Below are positions 1-6,784 of a stretch of 9,285 nt of DNA, in pieces (the first letter of the stretch is position 1; each line of letters opens with the position of its first letter). Under the pieces are notes generated by a model. The model had not been told where the DNA came from, did no database searches, and saw only the letters and a list, made by a program, of their open reading frames with translations. The translations under genes and the position numbers were made by a program. This stretch comes from Holosporaceae bacterium (lineage in GTDB: Bacteria; Pseudomonadota; Alphaproteobacteria; UBA3830), in the NCBI GenBank assembly GCA_031258475.1, contig JAIRMS010000082.1, positions 1-9,285 on the forward strand. The letters run 5' to 3'.

Positions 1-51
1 TCGACGCACTGCCTCTGTCGTTGTGGCGCAACTGTGTAGTATTTGGCCCAT
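1..51 (-). CDS. IS481-family transposase, N-terminus only (runs off the left edge)
   Basis: Only the first 17 codons lie in the window: MGQILHSCATTTEAVRR on the minus strand, starting at an ATG whose first base is position 51. This is the conserved opening of a large group of IS481-family transposases, which begin MGQxLHxxATTTxAVRRAIQ and continue into a helix-turn-helix and then a DDE integrase core. The DDE part would lie left of the window. The start is well supported by an AAGGAG ribosome-binding site (57-62, minus strand) 5 nt upstream. Whether the gene is intact cannot be judged from the visible part, but nothing here is decayed. The enzyme would catalyse cut-and-paste or copy transposition of its own element. 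Recognition rests on a short but very characteristic motif. Confidence 0.75.
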   Translation of the reverse strand, partial: MGQILHSCATTTEAVRR

Positions 52-56
52 AATAA

Positions 57-62
57 CTCCTT
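57..62 (-). promoter_or_regulatory. Ribosome-binding site of the IS481-family transposase
   Basis: AAGGAG on the minus strand, 5 nt before the ATG at 51-49. It is close to the consensus Shine-Dalgarno sequence and fixes the start of the transposase. Confidence 0.65.
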
Positions 63-108
63 TTCTTCCCGGTATAATATTATGTCATTTCCAACACCTC
101 CACAATAT

Positions 109-118
109 GGGACCATAC
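109..118. repeat. 10-bp direct repeat, copy A, at the end of the IS5 fragment
   Basis: GGGACCATAC at 109-118 recurs perfectly at 268-277. The two copies sit exactly where IS5 protein similarity ends and begins. It may be a deletion or insertion footprint. Confidence 0.6.
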
Positions 119-277
119 ATTCTTCCAATCCCCGTAGTCCGGGGGAAGATCTCTCCACGGAGCTCCGGTGCGCAAAATCCAAAAAACCGCGTCGATAAAC
201 AACCGATTGTCCGCCGCTATCCCTCCCCAGTCTCCTTTCTTGCCGGGCAGGTGCAGTTCCAATAGGGGGGACCATAC
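116..277 (-). pseudogene. IS5-family transposase fragment (N-terminal domain)
   Basis: The minus strand reads, from about 277 down, VWSPLLELHLPGKKGDWGG, then IAADNRLFIDAVFWILRTG and APWRDLPPDYGDWKNV. This is the hallmark N-terminal domain of IS5-family (IS427/IS1031-like) transposases, in which W-x-x-L-x-x-x-LPG, DNR-x-FI-x-A-V-xWI-x-RTGAPWRDLP and YG-x-WK are conserved. Family resemblance stops after WKNV: the normal continuation (RRFxRW and then the DDE core) is replaced by an unrelated stretch ending in a TAA at 80-82, next to the IS481 element. Upstream there is no ATG in frame, only a TAG at 293-295 inside a dispersed repeat. A TTG at 260-262 is the only conventional alternative start. 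The fragment is about 55 codons of a protein that normally has about 120 (orfA) to 270 residues, so it is a non-functional remnant. Confidence 0.8.
268..277. repeat. 10-bp direct repeat, copy B, at the start of the IS5 fragment
   Basis: This is the second perfect copy of GGGACCATAC (compare 109-118). A looser match, the TATTG motif just beyond each copy on the minus strand, suggests the duplicated stretch may be somewhat longer but diverged. Confidence 0.6.
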
Positions 278-284
278 TTCGATC

Positions 285-362
285 GCAATCCACTATTCCC
301 CCCCTCGGCTACGCGTCTGCGATCAAGCTAAATGCTGACTGCTCACTTTCAAAGTGATTCAT
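285..362. repeat. Dispersed repeat of about 80 bp, left copy
   Basis: This block starts at GCAATCCA and ends at GTGATTCAT. It aligns in the same orientation with 8888-8971, sharing CTACGC, then ATCAAGCTAAATGCT, then CACTT-CAAAGTGATTCAT with a few substitutions and small indels. The last 40-odd positions are the best conserved. It contains the odd-length palindrome CACTTTCAAAGTG (343-355). No plausible protein is encoded. It runs directly into the IS5 transposase fragment on its left. Confidence 0.8.
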
Positions 363-467
363 ATATAACCTCTCCTTCTTTTCCGCGAAAGAAAAAGATT
401 CCCGAGTGATTTTGTGGAAAAAGTAAGATAAAATCAGAATCAGGCCAAAATCATGTGAGTTTTTGCG

Positions 468-1220
468 ATGCGCAATAAATTAATCAGGATAATCAAAAAT
501 CCTTTTACCACTGGGATTTTTAACAATTTTCGCAGAGTCCGTGCGAAAATCCTTTGGCTAATTCGTCCTGTAAGCGGAGTTGCGGCTTTGGAAGCATCGC
601 TCACGCTTCCGATAATGTGTATGCTGATCTTTTCGAGTATAGAAATCCTGAAAATGCATCTTGCACAGACTGCCATTAACGTTATGTGTACAGAAATGAC
701 ATTCAAATTTATAGCGACACGCTCCTGGGGTAGTTTTGAGGAGATTATGGACAGGCATCGCCCAAAGTTCATTCCAAAAAACGGAGCTGATGGGCACGAT
801 GTGGTTCGATTTTCAATGGATAGTTGGGCGAGTCTTGCTGACATGATGGCAGCTCACGCCTACGGCGGATCATCGATTCATTATCCTGGTAAGGGCGAAT
901 GCTCAATGTTTGAAGGAGGATCGCAAAATTATAATAGCCCTTCGTGTTGCATTCCAGTGAACGGCGCCGACATACATTGTGGTGCAGATTGGAGGACGAC
1001 AGCACGTTATCTAACAGACAACACCTTTCCATCCGGACGCGTCTTTGTACTTGATGTGACTGTCGCCTATCCGTTTTCTAATTCATTTGTTAAGAAATTA
1101 TTCAATGGAGGAAGCAATTCAAGATGGTGTGGGGTAGGCGGAACGAATGTAAACAGCACCCCAGGGAAAGACACTGGAAAATACATCCTCTGGGCCCGTG
1201 GAGTCGGAATCACGAATTAA
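468..1220 (+). CDS. TadE-like pseudopilin / Flp pilus assembly protein
   Basis: The 250-residue protein has a basic leader (many K/R in residues 1-33) followed by SGVAALEASLTLPIMCMLIF (36-55), one hydrophobic helix of the TadE type. G37 followed by VAALE places a glutamate (E42) at +5 after a Gly, the classic prepilin-peptidase cleavage pattern, so processing after G37 is likely. TadE-family pseudopilins are anchored in the inner membrane and assist assembly of Flp/Tad pili. The remainder (residues about 65-250) should be periplasmic and carries C145, C160, C161, C171 and C221, enough for disulfides. It ends with a V-x-V-x-YPF strand typical of the family and a Gly/Asn-rich tail. At 250 residues it is longer than many TadE proteins. 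The ATG at 468 is the first possible start, since an in-frame TGA lies 4 codons upstream at 456. The Shine-Dalgarno sequence is poor. No other tad genes are present here. Confidence 0.65.
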   Translation: MRNKLIRIIKNPFTTGIFNNFRRVRAKILWLIRPVSGVAALEASLTLPIMCMLIFSSIEILKMHLAQTAINVMCTEMTFKFIATRSWGSFEEIMDRHRPKFIPKNGADGHDVVRFSMDSWASLADMMAAHAYGGSSIHYPGKGECSMFEGGSQNYNSPSCCIPVNGADIHCGADWRTTARYLTDNTFPSGRVFVLDVTVAYPFSNSFVKKLFNGGSNSRWCGVGGTNVNSTPGKDTGKYILWARGVGITN

Positions 1221-1248
1221 TCCTCAGAAAAATCTCTAGAATAAATCA

Positions 1249-2406
1249 ATGAAAGACGCCAAAACTCCACTGCCTAATCCAATCGCACACAAATTTATAA
1301 ACGATCGGTGCAGCTTCGATTTTTTCCACACTGAAATGAATCTATTGATTGATTTTTACAGGGAACACTATTTGCAAAATCCGATTGAATCCGCATGCAT
1401 TGCCGTTTCAGGTGGTGGCGACAGCATGGCGTTGCTTGTGATGGCGTTCGAATGGGCGGTAAAAAGTAACCTAAAAATCAGCTGCGTGACCGTAGATCAC
1501 AGGCTACGGGCAGATTCCGCGGAGGAGGCGAAATTTGTTGAAGATTTTTGTAGATCTATGAAAATAGATCACGTAACACTTCATTGGAACAGAAACGAAG
1601 ATATTAAACCTGGGAAATTGGAAAATCGCGCGCGCGAAGCCAGATATCAGCTAATTTCTGAATACTGCGATCGCAACAATATTCCCATTTTATTGGTTGG
1701 ACATACCTGGAACGATCAATTGGAAACGTTTGAAATGCGAAAAAATGCGGGAAGTTCTTCGATTGGACTGGCGGGCATGAGTCGAATTCGATCTCTATCT
1801 GACAGAGTAAAGTTATTTCGTCCATTGCTACGTTTTACCAAAAGTCATTTGGAAGAGTTTTTAAAAAATCGCAATGTGGCCTGGAAAATTGATCCAATGA
1901 ACGATCAGGATTTTTTTAAACGCGTTTTCCATCGGAAAGAAATTGCCCGCTACAACGACGACGAAATCCTGCGTATTTCCAATGAGATAATGGAACTCGG
2001 AAAAAAAAGAAACGCTGTCGAAACGGCGGCGGTTTGCTTTTTGAAAAGATTTTGCAAATTTTCGGAAAACGGCTGCGCTGTCGTTGAAAAAAATCGACTG
2101 CTGTCGGAGGAGAAAGCAGTTCAGGCTGAGATTTTCAGGCGCATAACTTGGAATGTTGGAGGGAAAAAATACGCGACCACCATAACGGAAGCCATCTGTG
2201 ATCAAATATTATGCAAAAAAATCAATACAATCGGAAGGTGTTTATTAAAGGTTAAAAAAGACGAGATATTCGCTTTCAGGGAAAATAGAAAAAATAGGCT
2301 CTCCGAGTTGCCTTGCGTGCAGTTAGATCATAGAATAGCGCCGGAAGCTAATGAAGCATCGAACGTTTTTTTAGACAAAATAAATCTATTTGATATATTT
2401 TTGTAG
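1249..2406 (+). CDS. tilS: tRNA(Ile)-lysidine synthase TilS
   Basis: TilS uses ATP and lysine to convert C34 of the CAU-anticodon tRNA-Ile to lysidine, so that it reads AUA and is charged with isoleucine. It is cytoplasmic and normally essential. The PP-loop P-motif is visible as SGGGDSMAL (S54-L62), followed by the family's VDHRLRADSAEEA block, the LENRAREARY motif and GHTWNDQLETFEMRKNAGSS (from about G151). At 385 residues the protein is slightly short, with a divergent C-terminal half and no clear TilS C-terminal domain. The usual acidic pair in the H-x-x-DD-x-x-ET motif reads N155-D156 here. The ATG at 1249 gives about 50 residues before the PP-loop, and no strong ribosome-binding site precedes it. 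An internal ATG at 1336 is a possible alternative. ftsH follows after 16 nt, an arrangement common in bacteria and a strong contextual support. Confidence 0.93.
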   Translation: MKDAKTPLPNPIAHKFINDRCSFDFFHTEMNLLIDFYREHYLQNPIESACIAVSGGGDSMALLVMAFEWAVKSNLKISCVTVDHRLRADSAEEAKFVEDFCRSMKIDHVTLHWNRNEDIKPGKLENRAREARYQLISEYCDRNNIPILLVGHTWNDQLETFEMRKNAGSSSIGLAGMSRIRSLSDRVKLFRPLLRFTKSHLEEFLKNRNVAWKIDPMNDQDFFKRVFHRKEIARYNDDEILRISNEIMELGKKRNAVETAAVCFLKRFCKFSENGCAVVEKNRLLSEEKAVQAEIFRRITWNVGGKKYATTITEAICDQILCKKINTIGRCLLKVKKDEIFAFRENRKNRLSELPCVQLDHRIAPEANEASNVFLDKINLFDIFL

Positions 2407-2412
2407 TTTTGT

Positions 2413-2416
2413 GGGG
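2413..2416 (+). promoter_or_regulatory. Probable ribosome-binding site of ftsH
   Basis: A GGGG run (within TGTGGGGTAAG) lies 6 nt before the ATG at 2423, in the 16-nt gap after the tilS stop. It supports the chosen ftsH start and cotranscription with tilS. Confidence 0.5.
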
Positions 2417-2422
2417 TAAGCG

Positions 2423-4336
2423 ATGAATAAAAGTTATAAAAATTTCTCGATTGTGATTACGGTTGGTTGTTTTATTTTTCTTTTGTTTCAAATGTTTTAC
2501 AACGGAAGAGAAAACATTACAGATATCGCATATTCTGATTTTTTGTCCGATGTTGATAATGGGAAAGTATCCGCCGTGGCAATTCAAGGATCAGCCGTTA
2601 AAGGCGTTACTCTGGATGGCCGTGTGTTCTCTACCTACAATCCGCACGATGAGGAACTCGTGAAGAAATTAATTGCGAAGAAAGTGAAAATTACAGCAGG
2701 CCCGAGCGAAGAGCATTCGAGTATGCTGCATTTGTTCCTAGGTTGGCTGCCTCTGCTGATTCTGGGGGGACTTTGGTTTTTTGCGCTTCGACAGATGCAA
2801 TCCGGAGGCAATAAAGCCCTTGGCTTCGGGAAATCCAAAGCAAAATTGCTAAGCGAAAAAATGGGCAAGGTTACGTTTAGCGACGTCGCCGGAATAGATG
2901 AGGCGAAATCGGAGCTGGAAGAAATCGTCGATTTTTTAAAAGATCCGAACAAGTTCAGAAGACTCGGAGGAAAGATTCCGAGGGGAGTTTTACTTGTGGG
3001 ATCTCCAGGAACCGGAAAAACTCTGCTGGCACGCGCCATAGCTGGAGAAGCCAACGTCCCGTTTTTTAGCATTTCAGGATCCGAATTCGTGGAAATGTTT
3101 GTGGGAGTCGGAGCCAGCCGCGTCCGCGATATGTTCGAGCAGGGCAAGAGAAATGCCCCCTGCATCATATTTATAGACGAGATCGATGCCGTCGGCCGTC
3201 ATCGCGGTTTCGGTCTTGGTGGCGGAAACGACGAGCGTGAACAGACCCTCAATCAGCTTCTGGTGGAAATGGACGGCTTCGAGGAAAATAACGGCGTGAT
3301 AATCATATCCGCGACCAATAGACCAGACGTTCTCGATCCAGCCCTGCTAAGACCAGGAAGATTCGATCGTCAGGTGGTCGTGCCAATTCCCGATCTCAAT
3401 GGAAGAGATAAAATTCTTCGGGTTCATCTAAAAAAAGTGCCGCTTTCCTCTGACGTGGATCCGCTAATTTTAGCGCGCGGAACTCCTGGATTTTCCGGCG
3501 CAGACCTGGCGAATCTTGTTAATGAAGCAGCCTTGCTGGCCGCGAGGCGAGGCAAACGCGTCGTTTGTATGGATGAGCTGGATGACGCAAAAGACAAGGT
3601 AATGATGGGCGCGGAACGTCGCTCCATGGTAATGACCGAAGAAGAAAAAAAACTGACCGCCTATCACGAAGCGGGTCACGCGATCGTTTCCATGAATATT
3701 CCCGAGTCGGATCCGATTCACAAGGCCACTATTATTCCGAGGGGGCGCGCCCTGGGCATGGTTATGCGTCTGCCGGAGCAGGACAGACTTTTCGATTCAC
3801 GAATAAAATTGGAGGCGGACCTATCCGTTGCCGCCGGAGGAAGAATCGCCGAGGAAATGATTTTTGGTCTGGAAAGAATCACCGCCGGAGCTTCCTCCGA
3901 TATAGATAAGGCGACAAAAATCGCTAGGCTTATGATCCTCGAATGGGGAATGAGCGAAAAACTTGGATTTTTGTCCTACGCCAGCGAAGGAGCCCAGGAG
4001 GTATTCCTTGGCCATTCGACGACGACCAATAAAAACATATCAAGTTCGACGGCAAAGGTGATAGACGAAGAGATCCGCGCCCTCATCGATAAGACCTACA
4101 ACAGAGCCAAAGAAATTCTTGAGGATAATAGAAACGCTCTGGAACTTCTGGCCCAGGGATTACTGGAACATGAAACCTTAACCGGGGAAGATATCAAAAA
4201 AATCGTGGACGGACAAAAAATAGTAAAACAAAAGAAAGTTACGGTGGCAAAAACGACAAAGAGATCTAAAATGCCATCGTCTGAGTACGCAGACAAGCCA
4301 CCGAAAATAACTAGAAAATCCGTAAAAAAGGCATGA
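2423..4336 (+). CDS. ftsH: ATP-dependent zinc metalloprotease FtsH
   Basis: FtsH is the membrane-bound AAA+ protease that extracts and degrades misfolded membrane proteins and regulatory substrates. It forms a hexamer in the inner membrane. All landmarks are present in the 637 residues: TM1 (about 8-26), a periplasmic domain (about 27-101) and TM2 (about 102-122). The AAA+ module follows, with Walker A GSPGTGKT (193-200), the pore motif FVGVGA, Walker B IIFIDEID (D252, E253) and the second region of homology ATNRPDVLDPALLRPGRFDR with arginine fingers R313 and R316. The M41 protease domain has the zinc site HEAGH (H415-H419, catalytic E416) and the third ligand D493 in GASSD. Walker A has Ser where Pro is more usual, which should be harmless. 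The last 35 or so residues form a Lys-rich tail. The stop overlaps the next gene in ATGA (4333-4336), so the two are probably translated together. Confidence 0.98.
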   Translation: MNKSYKNFSIVITVGCFIFLLFQMFYNGRENITDIAYSDFLSDVDNGKVSAVAIQGSAVKGVTLDGRVFSTYNPHDEELVKKLIAKKVKITAGPSEEHSSMLHLFLGWLPLLILGGLWFFALRQMQSGGNKALGFGKSKAKLLSEKMGKVTFSDVAGIDEAKSELEEIVDFLKDPNKFRRLGGKIPRGVLLVGSPGTGKTLLARAIAGEANVPFFSISGSEFVEMFVGVGASRVRDMFEQGKRNAPCIIFIDEIDAVGRHRGFGLGGGNDEREQTLNQLLVEMDGFEENNGVIIISATNRPDVLDPALLRPGRFDRQVVVPIPDLNGRDKILRVHLKKVPLSSDVDPLILARGTPGFSGADLANLVNEAALLAARRGKRVVCMDELDDAKDKVMMGAERRSMVMTEEEKKLTAYHEAGHAIVSMNIPESDPIHKATIIPRGRALGMVMRLPEQDRLFDSRIKLEADLSVAAGGRIAEEMIFGLERITAGASSDIDKATKIARLMILEWGMSEKLGFLSYASEGAQEVFLGHSTTTNKNISSSTAKVIDEEIRALIDKTYNRAKEILEDNRNALELLAQGLLEHETLTGEDIKKIVDGQKIVKQKKVTVAKTTKRSKMPSSEYADKPPKITRKSVKKA

Positions 4337-5301
4337 AAAAAATATCCGTCACCCTGGATATCAAAAAGAACAGACTCGATAAATTTATGACGTTTGCAAT
4401 AAAAAAATTGTCTCGCAATAAAATTCAAGCTTTAATAGCAGCGGGGCGCGTCAGAGTTAATTCCGATCTAATAACCGATGTTAATTACAATCTGAAATAC
4501 AGCGACGAAATTTTTGTGAACGACGACGATTTCGAAATTGAGAAACCAGATTTAGCTCCCGATAAAAATGTTAAATTTTCTGTTTTATACGAAGACGACG
4601 ATTTGCTCGTCATAGATAAACCCGCCGGAATCACGGTTCATCCAGGGGCGGGAAATTACTCGAATACGTTGGTCAACGGACTGGTTTATCGCTGCGGCGA
4701 GTCGCTGTCGTCCGGAAGTGGCGAATACAGACCTGGAATCGTTCACAGAATAGACAAAAACACCAGTGGCATCCTGGTGGTTGCGAAAAATGACTTTTCC
4801 CACTGTGAATTGGCCAAACAATTCTCCACTCATTCCATAAAAAGAAAATACATTTGCCTTTGCTATTCTTTTCCCCAGCCTCTCATCGGAAAAATTCAAA
4901 CACTAATAGCAAGAGACAGGAACAATCGATTAAAGATGGCCGTTTCAAAAGAAAGTGGGCGGAACGCAATTACTTTTTACAGAACTTTGAAGACGTTTTC
5001 GAAATACGCGTCCAAGGTAGAATGCGAGCTAAAAACCGGACGTACCCATCAGATAAGAGTCCACCTGTCGCATCTGGGGTGTCCACTGATCGGAGATTCT
5101 ATTTATAGGACGAAAAACCACCATGCGCCGAATGAAATCTCGGATTATATAAACGAATTCCCACGGCAGGCTCTGCATGCATATTTCTTGGAATTTACAC
5201 ATCCTCGCTCCGAAGAGCCCATGCATTTTGAAAGCCAGCCGCCAAACGATATGCAGGAATTAGAGGAAGTTCTGAAGAGGAATCTCCCTATCTATACTTA
5301 A
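4333..5301 (+). CDS. rluD: 23S rRNA pseudouridine synthase, RluD type
   Basis: The protein is 322 residues in two parts. An N-terminal S4 RNA-binding domain (about 14-60; RLDKFM, LSRNKIQALIAAGRVRVN) precedes an RsuA/RluA-family catalytic domain (about 80-300). The catalytic motif reads PGIVHRIDKNTSGILVVAKN, with nucleophile D141 in HRID. IDKPAGITVHPGAGN, the NRLKMAV block and GRTHQIRVHL further on are all typical of RluD, which makes pseudouridines in helix 69 of 23S rRNA and supports large-subunit assembly. One familiar Asp is Asn here (HRIDKN rather than HRLDKD), outside the catalytic residue. The start ATG shares bases with the ftsH stop and has only a weak AAGG ahead of it, consistent with translational coupling. 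The exact target within the RluA/C/D family is inferred from sequence resemblance. Confidence 0.9.
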   Translation: MKKISVTLDIKKNRLDKFMTFAIKKLSRNKIQALIAAGRVRVNSDLITDVNYNLKYSDEIFVNDDDFEIEKPDLAPDKNVKFSVLYEDDDLLVIDKPAGITVHPGAGNYSNTLVNGLVYRCGESLSSGSGEYRPGIVHRIDKNTSGILVVAKNDFSHCELAKQFSTHSIKRKYICLCYSFPQPLIGKIQTLIARDRNNRLKMAVSKESGRNAITFYRTLKTFSKYASKVECELKTGRTHQIRVHLSHLGCPLIGDSIYRTKNHHAPNEISDYINEFPRQALHAYFLEFTHPRSEEPMHFESQPPNDMQELEEVLKRNLPIYT

Positions 5302-5557
5302 AAATTCCCAGCGTAACCGCTCCACTGCAAAGAAAACTTACAGCAAAACCAAATATTAACACCCAATCATTGTGAATGTATCCGTGCAACATAGCCAATA
5401 GCTGGATTAGATTAAAGCCCGCAAAGGTCGTCAACGAAAGCCCCTCGGCGCTTTTTGTTTTATATATCTTTATGACCTGTGGCATAAACAGCGCACCATT
5501 CAAAAACATACCACAACCGAACGTAACTTCCACTACCTCTATCAACCATTCCGGCAT
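5288..5557 (-). CDS. SemiSWEET / PQ-loop half-transporter
   Basis: This is an 89-residue membrane protein with three predicted helices (about 6-29, 42-59, 65-86). It carries the PQ-loop signature FMPQVIKIYKTKSAEGLSL (24-42), in which P26-Q27 and the following K-T-K-S-x-E-G-L-S are diagnostic of bacterial SemiSWEETs. These dimerise to make a small bidirectional facilitator, in characterised cases for sugars. The substrate here is not known. The start at 5557 is supported by a strong AAGGAGG (5574-5568). The last 14 bp overlap, tail to tail, the end of the plus-strand pseudouridine synthase gene. It lies 142 bp downstream of the outer membrane protein gene on the same strand and could share its transcript. 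Confidence 0.88.
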   Translation of the reverse strand: MPEWLIEVVEVTFGCGMFLNGALFMPQVIKIYKTKSAEGLSLTTFAGFNLIQLLAMLHGYIHNDWVLIFGFAVSFLCSGAVTLGIFKYR

Positions 5558-5567
5558 AAATAATCTT

Positions 5568-5574
5568 CCTCCTT
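5568..5574 (-). promoter_or_regulatory. Strong ribosome-binding site of the SemiSWEET gene
   Basis: AAGGAGG on the minus strand, 10 nt before the ATG at 5557. It is an almost perfect anti-16S complement and fixes the start of this very short gene. Confidence 0.7.
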
Positions 5575-5679
5575 TCTGCTGTATTTCTCACAACCCACGG
5601 CTGTGCCCCATTAATAACAGTACACTTTTCACTCTTCGCTGTAAACAACTCTTTATATGGATTGTTTTGTTTTCGGGCT

Positions 5680-5695
5680 GAAAAATCAGCGATAT
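5680..5695. other. Small hairpin between the outer membrane protein and SemiSWEET genes
   Basis: GCTGA and TCAGC pair around an A-rich loop (GCTGAAAAATCAGC). On the minus strand it lies just after the outer membrane protein stop. There is no U-run after it, so it is at best a weak attenuator or mRNA-stabilising stem and not a convincing rho-independent terminator. Confidence 0.3.
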
Positions 5696-5699
5696 CAGT

Positions 5700-6461
5700 T
5701 TATTGCTCGGAAAGAGGCACGCTGTAGATGGCCATTAATTTTATATCTGTGCGTCCAATCTTTACTTTATGTTCGACGTTATCACAATTTTTCTTAGAGG
5801 TTTTCTTCAAAGACAGATTTGCCTCCAAAGATGCCCCCCACTTTTTATTGATTTTTCTCTCGATCCCAAGTCCTAGAGATGGAACATAGGCACTGACTTT
5901 GACGTCGCATACTTTGTTATTTCCCTGCTTATAACTATACGTGCCGCCAACTTTGGAAACCCCAAGTTTTAAAAACATCATGGAATTATAGGTAGGCAGA
6001 AGATATCCACCTTTTACAGCGACATTTAGAGAAACCGTATCGCTATCCAGCTTTCCGGTTCTACTTCCGGGATGAGCTACTCCGCGCTGAGTTTCGTATT
6101 CACTGTTTAGAGCGCTCCAACTTCCATCTTTCTTAGCTTTTTTGGATACGTCCATGCCAACGTCCACTGCCACCAAAAAGCCTTTGCGAAAAGCTTTTGC
6201 GTACTCCATACCGAGACACACCCCGAGTAAATTCACATTATTTTTTGTGGAATTCGAAGCATTCCCTACGGAAGCGTCAAAATCTTGGAATGCTAGATCC
6301 GCTCCGAATAATCCGCGGGCCCCACCGAAAGAAACGGCATCCTCCCTGGCGGATTTGCTAATATCAACATAAACTGTGGGATCCGAACTCGCATCATTAT
6401 CTGATTTTTCCGCCAAAACGCCAAAGACGCACAAAGCAAAAAAATAACTCAAACTTTTCAT
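5700..6461 (-). CDS. Secreted outer membrane beta-barrel protein (small porin-like/OMP family)
   Basis: The 253-residue protein opens with a signal peptide, MKSLSYFFALCVFGVLA, probably cut before E18. The mature part alternates polar and hydrophobic residues in short strands separated by Gly/Asn/Ser-rich turns: NLLGVCLGMEYAKAF, FLVAVDVGMDV, SLNVAVKGGYLLP, MMFLKLGVSKVGGTYSY, YVPSLGLGIERKINK, WGASLEANLSL, IKLMAIYSVPL. This pattern, including the YVPSLGLGIE and KWGASLEA strands, fits the 8-stranded OMP/surface-antigen beta-barrel superfamily of alphaproteobacteria. I cannot assign a named family. It ends in Q after YSVPLSE and not in the aromatic residue usual for BAM substrates. A GAGG site 5 nt before the ATG and a clear upstream promoter support the start. 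Confidence 0.7.
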   Translation of the reverse strand: MKSLSYFFALCVFGVLAEKSDNDASSDPTVYVDISKSAREDAVSFGGARGLFGADLAFQDFDASVGNASNSTKNNVNLLGVCLGMEYAKAFRKGFLVAVDVGMDVSKKAKKDGSWSALNSEYETQRGVAHPGSRTGKLDSDTVSLNVAVKGGYLLPTYNSMMFLKLGVSKVGGTYSYKQGNNKVCDVKVSAYVPSLGLGIERKINKKWGASLEANLSLKKTSKKNCDNVEHKVKIGRTDIKLMAIYSVPLSEQ

Positions 6462-6466
6462 GTCGA

Positions 6467-6470
6467 CCTC
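6467..6470 (-). promoter_or_regulatory. Ribosome-binding site of the outer membrane protein gene
   Basis: GAGG on the minus strand, 5 nt before the ATG at 6461-6459. Well placed. Confidence 0.55.
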
Positions 6471-6490
6471 ATGGAAACGATTCCTTAACG

Positions 6491-6519
6491 ATTATATCCC
6501 ATATATAGTAAAAAAACAA
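6491..6519 (-). promoter_or_regulatory. Sigma70-type promoter of the outer membrane protein gene
   Basis: On the minus strand, TTGTTT (6519-6514) and a perfect TATAAT (6496-6491) are separated by 17 bp of very AT-rich sequence. Transcription would begin near 6484, giving a 5' leader of about 20 nt that includes the GAGG ribosome-binding site. Confidence 0.65.
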
Positions 6520-6784
6520 TCAAGGGAAACCCCCAAAATTTAAATAAATTGCATCCTATTCTCGAAACAAGACGTGATGGTAGTTGATTTATTAGTTTTT
6601 ATCATCTAGACTCGACGGCCAGGGCGTGGAAATACGTTGGTTTTATTTCTCAATGGCCTAATTATGAAAAGGGAACTGTCTCTGTGCAGATCGTGGTCTG
6701 TATACATGGTGCCCACCTTGGATCTGGCCATTTGCGGATTCGAGACGACGGTTTTCAGGCTCTACAACCGTAGAATGGAATTAT
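6520..6784. other. Divergent intergenic region upstream of the porin
   Basis: This covers most of the 323-bp gap between the divergently transcribed outer membrane protein and porin genes. The left part is AT-rich and belongs to the promoter of the minus-strand gene. The right part (about 6605-6784) is noticeably richer in G+C and has no convincing gene. A plus-strand open frame from 6637 to 6864 is rejected because it overlaps the porin start and looks like no known protein. A hairpin, ACGGTT (6748-6753) with AACCGT (6766-6771) and a 12-nt loop, lies just ahead of the porin ribosome-binding site. I see no strong porin promoter. TTGGTT near 6638 with AATTAT 17 bp later is only a weak candidate. 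Confidence 0.4.

Noticed and set aside
440..844. 134-codon minus-strand open frame
   Set aside because: It lies antisense to the TadE-like gene, whose family motif and prepilin site are clear. No independent support.
2635..3168. 177-codon minus-strand open frame
   Set aside because: Antisense to the conserved AAA+ region of ftsH. Its composition is a reflection of that gene.
5376..5681. 101-codon plus-strand open frame
   Set aside because: Antisense to the SemiSWEET gene, which has a family motif and a strong ribosome-binding site.
5680..5695. Rho-independent terminator between the outer membrane protein and SemiSWEET genes
   Set aside because: The stem is only 5 bp and is not followed by a U-run on either strand, so it is listed only as a small hairpin.
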